Of a DNA stretch of 10,075 nt, positions 1-5,655 are shown piece by piece. The position numbers and the translations under genes are program-made. Within the stretch, counting starts at the first letter, position 1. Each line of letters begins with the position of its first letter. Source of the DNA: Baffinella frigidus (taxonomy: Eukaryota > Cryptophyceae > Cryptomonadales > Baffinellaceae). Below the pieces are notes generated by a model. It was given only the letters and a program-made list of their open reading frames with translations. It searched no databases and was not told the origin of the DNA. The stretch spans positions 184,790-194,864 of the forward strand of contig MU646839.1 of the NCBI GenBank assembly GCA_026770585.1, given 5' to 3'.

Positions 1-38
1 TAGGGTGTAGGGTGTAGGGTGTAGGGTTTAGGGTTCAG
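1..38 (+). repeat. Telomere-like tract, G-rich strand, homogenised TGTAGGG variant
   Basis: Four near-perfect TAGGGTG/TGTAGGG heptamers are followed by TTTAGGG and TTCAGG. The G-rich strand reads rightward at the left edge of the window, the opposite of a real left chromosome end, so this is an interstitial tract. Confidence 0.85.
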
Positions 39-145
39 GCCAAACGCCGGAACGTGTCAAAAAACTTTTCCGAGATAGATTATGTCAGGTGTCGGGCCTA
101 GGTAGAGCGGTTTTGGCATGTGTTGGGACCTCAACGTTTGGTACT

Positions 146-177
146 GTTTCATTCATTTCGTGCGAAATGAATGAAAC
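146..177. repeat. Perfect 15-bp hairpin with 2-nt loop
   Basis: GTTTCATTCATTTCG (146-160) is followed by TG and then its exact reverse complement (163-177). A diverged direct copy of the left arm with its GGTACT/GCCATG flank reappears at about 223-241. An outer TTTGG/CCAAA pair (137-141/182-186) extends the stem imperfectly. Nothing indicates function; it is probably a foldback element remnant. Confidence 0.8.
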
Positions 178-287
178 AATGCCAAAAGTTAACGCTGCTG
201 GTACTCAACCGTCAACATTTGCCATGGTTTCATTCTTTTTCGTGGCCAACAGATCTGATAATCGCTCTAGCAACTTCCGCATTGGAC

Positions 288-800
288 ACTTTAAGATTGT
301 AATTAGTACCTCGAAGTACTCTAAAAACAATTTTAAGAGGGAAATTTGGTATCACCTTCCGCCGCCGTGGGAGTCAGCCTCTCCGATGCAGCCGCGACCT
401 TATCGGGGTTCACCGTTGGAGCCGTTTGGTACGAGCCCGCACTATTAGATTGTAATGAGTACCGCGAGGTACATCTAAAGTGTAATTAGTACCGAGAAGT
501 ACTTCCAAAATCCTTTTAAGAGGGAGAATTTGGTGACACCTTCCGCCGCCGGAATCGGCCTGAGCGATCACAACCGCGAGCTTATCGGGCTTCACCGTCG
601 GAGCCGTTTCGTACGAGCTCGCACTTTTACATTGTAATTCACACTTTTACATTGCAATTAGTACCGCGATATACATCAAAAACACTTTTACGGCATTTCC
701 GAGGGAGAATTTAGTGGCACCTTCCGCCGCCGTCGGTATCGACCTCAGCAATCATAGCCGCGACCTTTTCGGGTTTCATCGGTTTTCCGAGTGACTTCAT
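288..800 (+). repeat. Three diverged tandem copies of a ~182-bp unit
   Basis: The anchor CACCTTCCGCCGCC occurs at 353, 537 and 718 (spacing 184 and 181). Each copy starts with ATTGTAATTAGTACCGCGA-like words (296, 449/479, 631/651), continues through an AGAGGGA-AATTTGGT segment, and ends with an ACCG-CGA-CTTATCGGG-TTCACCG segment. Small indels differ between copies and shift all reading frames, so the unit is not coding. It looks like a decaying satellite or a triplicated element. Confidence 0.75.
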
Positions 801-817
801 GAGCTCCGCCAGTTCCT

Positions 818-1020
818 GGGGTTTAGGGTTTAGGGTTCAGGGTTTAGGGGCTGGAGTTTGGGGGGTGGGGTTTGGAATTAGGGTTTAGGGTTTAGGGCTG
901 AGGGTTGAGGGTTGAGAGTTGAGGGCTGAGATTTTTGAGGTGAGGGTTGAGGGCTTAGCTTTTTGAGTTGAGGGGTGAGGGCTATGGCTTAGGGTTTAGG
1001 TTTAAGGGTTTTGGGTTTAG
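818..1020 (+). repeat. Degenerate telomere-like tract, G-rich strand
   Basis: TTTAGGG heptamers at both ends (820-843, 882-897, 988-1018) flank blocks of TTGAGGG and CTGAGGG variants (about 897-985). The 7-base phase is kept over much of the tract. It is interstitial, and no chromosome end is implied. Confidence 0.85.
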
Positions 1021-1148
1021 CGTCAGGGCTGCGAGGGTGCGGCGACCATGCATCGATTTCAGCATTGCCCTATCGAGAGGGAAGAGGTTTTTATTGAACT
1101 TATGACGTCGGACCATAACCTTAAGGCGTCCTGAGAGGGCTCGAACCC

Positions 1149-1273
1149 AGCTCTGCCTCAGTCGGGTTGACTGATCGTTTTCACACCAAAAGTTGACGAA
1201 TTTGTAGCACAACAGGGAGATCAACTTCCGGTCTCCTCATTTTGAGGGGGACCAGATTAACTCAGGCAGAGCT
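1149..1273. repeat. Short inverted-repeat element, 'AGTTGACG' family copy 1
   Basis: The termini AGCTCTGCCTCAG (1149-1161) and CTCAGGCAGAGCT (1261-1273) are inverted repeats matching at 12 of 13 bases. The interior carries AAAGTTGACGAATTTGTA (about 1190-1207) and a downstream ATCAACTT. The same arrangement of end word, internal AGTTGACG and closing TCAACTTGAG returns at 3401-3606. This suggests a MITE-like family of about 125 bp. Confidence 0.6.
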
Positions 1274-1496
1274 AGAGAACCCTAGCTAGGGACCACGCCA
1301 GGTCAGAGGTCGATATTTCATTTTTACTACACGATCGTCAAGTCAAGTTGATTCTAACCGGGAAACACGCCAAAAGCGTTGGGAATTGGAGCTCTTTGCC
1401 GCCGCAATAATGTTTTATATCACAATTTGTACCAGGATAAGCCATCTATTGCGAACGAGTGTGTAAGAAAATTCCACTCGTACCCTGGCGTGTGGA
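1274..1496. other. Intergenic stretch without recognisable gene
   Basis: Base composition is mixed, with no long reading frame of coding character. The only recurring word is TTTGTACCA at 1426-1434, shared with four other sites in the first 3.7 kb. Confidence 0.5.
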
Positions 1497-1579
1497 ACCC
1501 CAAACCCTGAAGAGTAAACCCTAAACTTTAAACCCAAAACCATAAACCCTGAACCGCAAACCCCAACTTTAAACCCTGT
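1497..1579 (-). repeat. Degenerate telomere-like tract, C-rich strand
   Basis: CCCTAAA, CCCTGAA, CCCAAAA and TTTAAACCC variants run in approximate heptamer phase. The tract lies directly downstream, in the minus-strand sense, of a second copy of the EF-hand exon end at 1595-1621, just as the telomere-like tract at 1800-1859 follows the EF-hand exon itself. Confidence 0.75.
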
Positions 1580-1594
1580 ATCTATCCAGGGGGG

Positions 1595-1621
1595 CCTCGG
1601 CGTCGACCCCCACCCCCATCC
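1595..1621 (-). pseudogene. Decayed duplicate of an EF-hand loop exon end
   Basis: On the + strand, CCTCGGCGTCGACCCCCACC followed by CCCATC closely matches CCTCGGCATCGATCTCCCCTCC followed by CCCATC at 1859-1884. Read on the minus strand it would encode a Gly-rich Asp-Gly loop ending Val-Asp-Ala-Glu, but an indel puts the two halves out of frame. It is therefore a broken partial copy of the EF-hand coding segment next door. Chance similarity of GC-rich sequence is possible but less likely given about 24 matched positions. Confidence 0.45.
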
Positions 1622-1631
1622 TTGTTCGAGT

Positions 1632-1688
1632 CCCTTGATTTGTACCAGAGGTCGTCGGATTCGGAAGCCCTCCAGTACAAATCAAGGG
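1632..1688. repeat. Foldback element with 14-bp perfect arms
   Basis: CCCTTGATTTGTAC (1632-1645) pairs exactly with GTACAAATCAAGGG (1675-1688), and an inner 4-bp stem GAGG/CCTC follows. The right arm plus the next 30 bases (TTGAAAACGGCGATT, then GAGGGCTGG) reappears at 3211-3273, so the element is part of a dispersed family. Confidence 0.75.
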
Positions 1689-1799
1689 GATTGAAAACGG
1701 CGATTCGAGGGCTGGTGGTGTGCGACAGGAGAAAGAAAGCGTGCAAAGGGACCTCGGGGCCGAGGGCCTGGCCGAGGCGTGTGATGGTGACAAGAACCC

Positions 1800-1859
1800 C
1801 TCACCTCTCACCCCTAAACCCTACACCTTAACACCGAACCCCGAACCCCAGAACTAGAC
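1800..1859 (-). repeat. Telomere-like tract immediately after the EF-hand exon
   Basis: The minus-strand reading begins GTCTAGTTCTGGGGTTCGG and continues into GGTGTAGGGTTTAGGGG. If the EF-hand exon is spliced at GAG|GTCTAG, this tract is the start of an intron made of telomere-like sequence. No matching downstream exon could be joined in frame. Confidence 0.55.
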
Positions 1860-1955
1860 CTCGGCATCGATCTCCCCTCCCCCATCGGAGTCGATCGAGT
1901 CGAAGAGCGAGCGGAACTCCTCCACGTCCGCCGCGCTCAAGCTCCCATGCGCCAT
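1860..1955 (-). CDS. Probable first exon of an EF-hand (calmodulin/centrin-like) protein
   Basis: The minus-strand ATG at 1955-1953 has a good eukaryotic context (A at -3, G at +4) and opens 32 codons. The peptide begins MAHGSLSAADVEEF, continues RSLFDSID and ends SDGGGEIDAE. This matches the entering helix and calcium-loop pattern of EF-hands (D1-x-D3-x-G-G-x-I-D-x-E) seen in calmodulin-like proteins. A TAG follows two codons later, so the frame either splices at GAG|GTCTAG or is a fragment. The candidate continuation at about 1745-1797 (minus) contains an LGQALGPE-like exiting helix, but its only nearby AG gives a one-base phase mismatch. Either the splice model is wrong or the gene is broken. 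The G-patch-like gene starts divergently 435 bp away. The EF-hand call is moderately secure; whether the gene is intact is unknown. Confidence 0.5.
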
Positions 1956-2389
1956 CCTCCTCTGGTTTTGTTGGCTGCGGCGCTATATCCACTCTCCCTC
2001 CTTGCCCGACGCGCTAACGCAGACGCAACGAGCGAATGCAGACGGGGTGAGGCTATCCAGAGGGGTGAGCGACGCTGCAGAGGTGAAAGCGCCTCAATGG
2101 CAGGCCCGCCCTCTCCCACTCGCTCAAGAATGCTCAGTTGTGGAGGTGCCAACGCGATCAGAACGACCAAGCCCGTCCACTGCTTCGGAAGCGTCGAGCC
2201 CTCGACACTTTTTACAAAGTTGACGAATTTGTACCACGAACCCAGGATGTCAACTTGAGGGATTTGGGTCGACTCACACGGGGGAACAGTCGTTTTCGTT
2301 TCAACGCATAAATTCCGTTGAGCCCTCCACGCGTTCCACGACCAACGCACAGCCTCCCCCTCCGCTTACCGATCTACACGAACGCCGAA
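1956..2389. promoter_or_regulatory. Divergent intergenic region between EF-hand and G-patch-like starts
   Basis: This 434-bp gap separates two outward-facing ATGs and would hold both promoters. A TATATC word at 1984-1989 reads GATATA on the minus strand, about 30 bp before the EF-hand ATG, too close to be a certain TATA box. A fragment of the AGTTGACG repeat family lies at 2218-2265. No other signal is recognisable. Confidence 0.35.
2218..2265 (+). repeat. AGTTGACG family fragment, copy 2
   Basis: AAGTTGACGAATTTGTACCA, then CGAACCCAGGATG and TCAACTTGAGGGATT, is the best-preserved example of the internal part of this family. It is shared with 1190-1228, 3462-3513 and, inverted, 2876-2930. The AGTTGAC/TCAACTT pair makes a loose internal inverted repeat. 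Confidence 0.65.
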
Positions 2390-2772
2390 ATGTCCGAGCA
2401 GTGGAACGACGAGCACTTCGATGACTGCGAGTCTGAGAACCGCGCCCCGACGGCCTCGCCCTTCGTGATGCGCATGAACGCCGATGTCGCCAAACGCCAG
2501 TCGACGGCGCAGGTGCGCCCGCGCCCCCGAGCCCTGACAGCGTCCGAAGGGGCGTGGGGCGATGCGCGTGCATCCCCGTTTCCTTCCTAGGGGCGCATGC
2601 ACAGGGTGCTGCGCGGGTAGGAAGTGCGCGAGGCCAGCGCCAACACCCGTTGAAAAAATGATGCGATCCGGTGCCCTGGTCGCTGATCTTGAGTGTCGGG
2701 GGGTGCGAGCAGCTGAACGAGCTCCGGAAGACGGCTGACGGCCGCAACATGCTCCGGAAAATGGGCTACCAG
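2390..2772 (+). CDS. Two-exon start of a probable G-patch-domain protein (3' part not found)
   Basis: Exon 1 (2390-2512) starts at an ATG with A at -3 and encodes 41 residues beginning MSEQWNDEHFDDCESEN and ending AKRQSTAQ. It is acidic, and third codon positions are overwhelmingly G or C. It ends CAG|GTGCGC. Exon 2 (2713-2772) follows GAGCAG and encodes exactly 20 residues including TADGRNMLRKMGYQ, then CAG|GTCTGC; both introns are phase 0. The G-x-x-ML-x-KMGY pattern matches the first half of the G-patch, an RNA-processing-associated glycine-rich motif normally followed by xGxGLG. I could not find that second half downstream; the next 600 bp are repeats. Possible later phase-0 exons lie at 4417-4518, 4817-4876 and 5046-5105 but cannot be tied to this gene. 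The intron (200 nt) is GC-rich. Exon calls are fairly sound, the family name moderate. Confidence 0.5.
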
Positions 2773-2840
2773 GTCTGCACCCCCGCCACCCGCCTCCCCT
2801 CAGAGTTCCAGCTCTGGCTCGGATCATGGACGTTGACCGC

Positions 2841-2910
2841 CTATCCTCAGGTTGCCGTTCTGGTTTCGCGGTGATAGACTATTCTCAAGTTGACGTTATG
2901 GTTTCGCGGT
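2841..2910. repeat. Two tandem copies of a 32-bp segment at the edge of a repeat element
   Basis: 2841-2872 and 2879-2910 match at 28 of 32 positions (CTATYCTCARGTTGMCGTT, then TGGTTTCGCGGT). The second is also part of the inverted AGTTGACG family copy at 2876-2990. Confidence 0.7.
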
Positions 2911-2990
2911 ACACGTCCGTCAACGTTGAAGCAAAAACCAGTCCGGGATCACTCGATTGGTGAGCCCGAATGAGACTGAGAGCGAGGCAG
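2876..2990 (-). repeat. AGTTGACG family copy 3, inverted
   Basis: The reverse complement reads GTTGACGGACGTGTACCGCG, later TCAACTTGAGAATAG, and upstream of these TTCGGGCTCACC. It matches 3401-3513 base for base over long stretches in the opposite orientation. Together the two copies form an inverted repeat around 3000-3400. Confidence 0.65.
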
Positions 2991-3010
2991 GAGTCGATCT
3001 CATCGTCCTC

Positions 3011-3273
3011 GATTTGTACCACAGCACTTCGGAATCCTGAAGGCCACACAGCGGGCTACCAAGGGATTTCCGGGCGCTGAGAGCCCGACTTTCCGTTAAC
3101 TTATCCGTAGGAACCCCCCATCCCCCTACGGGTTGCCTACCGTAGAGTCCTAGGTCTGGTCGCTTAGGGGTTATTCAAAATCCTTTCGCAGTCCGCTCTG
3201 TGGCTCTGACTACAAATCAAGAGAGTTGAAAACGGCGATTTTCTCCAACGCTGAGGGCTGGCGGTCCGAACTC
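3011..3273 (+). repeat. Second copy of the 1632-1720 element, interrupted
   Basis: GATTTGTACCA and TTCGGAATCCTGAAG at 3011-3042 correspond to the left part of the 1632 element. TACAAATCAAG, then TTGAAAACGGCGATT and GAGGGCTGGCGGT, at 3211-3273 correspond to its right part. About 170 bases lie between where the first copy has about 10. That filler contains CCGTAGG/CCTACGG stem words (3105-3131) like those of the CCTACGGTA elements at 6045 and 7776. Confidence 0.55.
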
Positions 3274-3296
3274 CCCTTCTAAACGCGCGACACGCT

Positions 3297-3331
3297 TCAG
3301 GGTTTAGGGCTTAAGGTTGAAGGTTGAGGCA
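3297..3331 (+). repeat. Short telomere-like tract, G-rich strand
   Basis: CAGGGTTTAGGGCTTAAGG is followed by TTGAAGGTTGAGG, about five degenerate heptamers. Its orientation is opposite to the C-rich tracts that dominate 1.5-9.3 kb. Confidence 0.6.
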
Positions 3332-3400
3332 CCAGCCGCTGATCTTCTGTCTGATGGTGACCGGTACATGGATCCCTCGAAAATAAGACAACGCCGTTCT

Positions 3401-3606
3401 AGCTCTGTCTCAGTGTATTCGGGCTCACCGATTCCGTGAGCCCGGGCTCTTTCCCGCTCCACAGTTGACGGATGTGTACCACAAACCGAGAGCGTCAACT
3501 TGAGAATAGTTGGTGACCCCCCCCCCCCCCCAGGACCACCAAGAGGGCCCTAGGCAAGAGGATCTGGGGGGGTGCATCAGAATCCCAGATTTGCTCAGGC
3601 AGAGCT
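3401..3606 (+). repeat. AGTTGACG family copy 4 with homopolymer insertion
   Basis: It begins AGCTCTGTCTCAG (3401-3413) and ends CTCAGGCAGAGCT (3594-3606), the same termini as the 1149-1273 copy. The core CAGTTGACGGATGTGTACCA is at 3461-3480 and TCAACTTGAGAATAG follows. A run of 15 C begins at 3517. Confidence 0.6.
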
Positions 3607-3627
3607 GGGAAGCGGGGGGGGGGGGGG
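3517..3627. repeat. C15 and G14 homopolymers in inverted arrangement
   Basis: Fifteen consecutive C (3517-3531) and fourteen G (3614-3627) are separated by 82 bases and could pair. Between them lie seven G at 3566-3572 and a small ATCTGGG/CCCAGAT stem (3561-3591). Run lengths of this kind are also prone to sequencing error. Confidence 0.7.
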
Positions 3628-3726
3628 CTCTTCTGTCTGAGAGTGTTGACTAATCCAGACTGCGTTTGTACCAGGACGATGACTCGACCGGGCGCGGTTA
3701 GTACCAGGAAACATCATCCGGCCTTA

Positions 3727-3822
3727 CACACTCCCTCTCTCTGCCCTTCACTCCCTCAATCTCTCTATCTCCCTCGCTTTCCCTCTCTCTCTCGCTCTCT
3801 CTGCCCCCCTCTCGCGCAAACG
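3727..3822. repeat. CT-rich low-complexity tract
   Basis: Nearly pure pyrimidine on the + strand, with CTCTCT microsatellite patches (3732-3740, 3784-3804). There is no coding character, though a reading frame passes through it. Confidence 0.7.
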
Positions 3823-4147
3823 GTGCGTAGTTTGTCGAGATGATCACTTTCCAGTAGGCGGTGAGAGTGAAAGATGATGCCGATGAGGTGCACCAGAAAG
3901 CCCTCTGATTGCAACAGGAGGATCAGTCAACTGTATCGAGCAGGTTCAACACCCGAAGAAGTAGACTAATCCTCCTGTGTCCTGGCACAAATCCTGCGCG
4001 GATGAGTCACCGCCCCGGTACAACCCCTGCATACATGGCGGCCGTGTGGGTGGTAGGCTCTCCCTATCCTCAAGTCACTTCGTCAACTTAACGCGCAGGT
4101 GCCTGGTCCAGTCAACCGCTGAGTGTTCGTAGATGGACTCTCCGAAG

Positions 4148-4416
4148 CCCTGAACCCTAAAACCTGAACCCTACACCCTAAACCCCAAACCCCAAACCCC
4201 AACCCCAAAACCCCAAATCCCAGGTGGACGCACCGAAGCAAGGAGCAAAGCCCCAAATCCCAAAACCCCAAACCCTCAACCCCAAACCCAAAATCCAAAC
4301 CCCTAAACCGCAAACCCAGCCCCCAGGTGGGCGCACCGAAGTGTGGCGCGAAGCCCTGATTCCTTACCCCCCAAACCAAAAACCCTGAACCCTGAACCCC
4401 AAACCTGAAACCGCAG
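4148..4416 (-). repeat. Telomere-like tract containing duplicated exon boundaries
   Basis: CCCTAAA, CCCCAAA, CCCAAAA and CCCTGAA variants are interrupted by a 31-bp module, CAGGTGGACGCACCGAAG plus a GAGCAAAG-like end, at 4221-4251 and 4324-4354. A third copy at 4414-4444 leads into an open reading frame. A partial match (GATGGACTCTCCGAAGCCC) sits at 4132-4150. The tract ends in AAACCGCAG, a plausible splice acceptor. Confidence 0.7.
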
Positions 4417-4518
4417 GTTGATGCGCCGAAGCGGGGAGCAAAGGCGGCAGAGGCGGACGTGAACCCCCTCACGGGCGGGTTGCAAGCACCCAAGATCGTC
4501 AAGCACTCTGAGAAGAAG
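4417..4518 (+). CDS. Candidate internal exon, Lys/Ala/Pro-rich, family unknown
   Basis: After ACCGCAG, 34 codons run in phase 0 to AAGAAG|GTCCCC; if that donor is not used, the frame continues to a TAA at 4570-4572. The peptide starts VDAPKRGAKAAEADV and ends KIVKHSEKK, and most third positions are G or C. It recalls no family I can name. Phase and strand are compatible with the G-patch-like gene upstream, but 1.6 kb of repeats intervenes, so membership is speculation. The exon start is the third member of the triplicated 31-bp module; the other two copies have no usable donor and look like dead duplicates. Confidence 0.35.
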
Positions 4519-4696
4519 GTCCCCCCACTCCAGGCGGACCAACTCCTCTTTTTAAAACACTCCTATCTGTAAATGTCGGCCGTCTCGTCCGGTTAGCACC
4601 GGGAAAATCGCCGGTCACGTCCGGTTAGTACCGTGGAGCAGCCTGGTCCCGTCCGGGCCTGTGGGTCCCGAGGCGGGCCTCTTTGTCCTGAGGCGG

Positions 4697-4795
4697 CATG
4701 CAGAAAGCCAACGTTGAATGAGGACTTATTTGCACTCGGAACAAAATTTACCTGAGGGCTTTACAAACCCCGGTTTACCGTTGCCTTTCTGCATG
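4697..4795. repeat. 99-bp element with 17-bp inverted termini
   Basis: CATGCAGAAAGCCAACG (4697-4713) and CGTTGCCTTTCTGCATG (4779-4795) are inverted with one mismatch. Outside both ends lies a TGAGGCGG-like word. The size and structure are MITE-like. Confidence 0.65.
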
Positions 4796-4816
4796 AGGCG
4801 GGCCCGACCTAGAGAG

Positions 4817-4876
4817 AGAGTTGCTGTATTGAACAAGTACACTGAGCTGAGCAAGACTGCAGAAAACCCCACACCA
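4817..4876 (+). CDS. Candidate short exon before a telomere-like intron
   Basis: After an AG in the AGAGAGAG run, 20 codons give a peptide containing VLNKYTELSKTAENPTP, followed directly by GTAAACCC, a good donor. The length is a multiple of three and both ends are phase 0. The upstream acceptor is ambiguous within the GA run, and codon bias is weaker than in neighbouring exon candidates. No family is recognised. Confidence 0.3.
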
Positions 4877-5045
4877 GTAAACCCTCAACCCTAAACCCTA
4901 AACCCTAAACCCCAAACCCTAAACCCTAAACCCTAGACCCTAAAACCCAAACCCTAAAACCCAAACCCTAAACCCGAAATTCTCAACCCCAAACCCCAAA
5001 CCCCAAACCCCAAACCCCAAACCCTAAACCCTAAACCCCAAACAG
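4877..5045 (+). other. Candidate 169-nt intron made entirely of telomere-like repeats
   Basis: It begins GTAAACCCTCAACCCTAAAC and ends CCCCAAACAG. Everything between is CCCTAAA, CCCAAAA or CCCCAAA heptamers, with five consecutive CCCCAAA units at about 4986-5022. The sequence at 5046 resumes in a GC3-rich open frame. The first 14 bases are identical to those of the telomere-like block at 9272 inside the SDR gene. Confidence 0.45.
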
Positions 5046-5105
5046 ACCAACGACAACAAGGTCTGGACGAGCGAGACGTGGTCCAAGTCAACCTACGTCT
5101 TTTAA
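5046..5105 (+). CDS. Candidate terminal exon, unknown protein
   Basis: After AAACAG the frame reads TNDNKVWTSETWSK, with every one of these 14 codons ending in G or C, then STYVF and a TAA at 5103-5105. The last codons already belong to a 19-bp tandem array. A second possible donor, AACAAG|GTCTGG, lies inside. The strong third-position bias argues for real coding sequence, but the short length allows no family call. Confidence 0.35.
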   Translation, partial: TNDNKVWTSETWSKSTYVF

Positions 5106-5177
5106 GTCAACCTACCTCTTCCAAGTCAACTCGCATCTCGCGAAGTCAATCCCCCTCTTTTAAGTCAACATATTCCA
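5085..5177 (+). repeat. Five tandem copies of a 19-20-bp unit
   Basis: AAGTCAA starts at 5085, 5104, 5123, 5143 and 5162. The unit consensus is about AAGTCAACCTACNTCTTTT. There are no spacers and it is too short-period for a CRISPR array. It is a simple minisatellite. Confidence 0.85.
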
Positions 5178-5371
5178 AGGATGGCTTCAGACACGTGCAC
5201 GAACGGAGCCACCTTGGATCTCTTCCTCCTCCTCTTCGCCCCTCCCTGTCTCCCCTGTCGACAGGATCATAACCTTAGAGCCTAGCTTCCAAGCCCTTAG
5301 ATTCTGGATACCCACACTCCCTTCTCGTCCTCGTTCGGAGCAAGAGATCACACTGCGTGAGTAATTAGTGT

Positions 5372-5490
5372 ACAGGTGTACCTCGCCCATAAGAAACCGC
5401 CCCCTCTAGGACCCTACAGTAGGCCTATGCCTAGGGCCCTACGGTGGTCCTAGGGGGGAAGGCGGTTTCTTATGAGCGAGGTACCCCTGT
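5372..5490 (+). mobile_element. Foldback MITE, copy 1
   Basis: The terminal repeats are ACAGGTGTACCTCGCCCATA and following bases to 5401, and the inverse at 5461-5490: 30 bp with two mismatches. The interior has a second palindromic layer, TAGGACCCTACAGTAGGC then GGGCCCTACGGTGGTCC. TAGTGTA occurs on both sides (5366-5372 and 5494-5500), a possible target duplication. There is no coding capacity, so a non-autonomous element is inferred. Confidence 0.75.
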
Positions 5491-5498
5491 AAGTAGTG

Positions 5499-5531
5499 TA
5501 GGACGGGCCTCATGCCCCGAGGCCCGTCCTA
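5499..5531. repeat. Perfect 13-bp palindrome between the two MITE copies
   Basis: TAGGACGGGCCTC (5499-5511), a 7-nt loop, and GAGGCCCGTCCTA (5519-5531). It is the centre of the larger inverted structure formed by the two flanking elements. Confidence 0.8.
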
Positions 5532-5654
5532 CAGGTTCACCTCGCTCATAAGAAAGCGCCACCCCACCAAGGACCACCATAGGGCCCTACGCAGGAGCCT
5601 ACTGTAGGGTCCTAGCTAGGAGGTGGCGGTTTCTTATGAGAGAGGTACCCCTGT
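5531..5654 (-). mobile_element. Foldback MITE, copy 2, inverted
   Basis: Termini ACAGGTTCACCTCGCTCATA and the inverse ending GAGGTACCCCTGT match copy 1. The interior GGACCACCATAGGGCCCTAC, then CCTACTGTAGGGTCCTAG, is the reverse complement of copy 1's interior, so the two copies are head to head. Confidence 0.75.
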
Positions 5655-5655
5655 G

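Noticed and set aside
1130-1160. tRNA-like B-box (GGTTCGAGCCC on the minus strand)
   Set aside because: Only three base pairs of T-stem form, and no A-box or acceptor stem is found at the proper distance.
982-1224. 80-codon minus-strand frame (contains KVMVRRHKFNKNLF)
   Set aside because: Part of it looks coding-like, but it begins in a repeat element, ends in telomere-like repeat, and has no clear splice sites or family motif. It may be a relic exon, not supportable as a gene.
2301-2827. Minus-strand frames of 149-153 codons opposite the G-patch-like exons
   Set aside because: They are mirror frames of GC3-rich exons on the + strand, are Arg/Ala-rich as expected for such shadows, and carry no motif.
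4083-4542. Long minus-strand open frames rich in Gly, Phe, Val and Leu (GFGVWGLGF-like)
   Set aside because: They are translations of GGGGTTT/GGGTTTAG repeat arrays; a 7-base repeat without frequent stops gives such peptides in any frame.
5085-5177. CRISPR-like array
   Set aside because: Units of 19-20 bp run head to tail with no spacers, and the context is eukaryotic.
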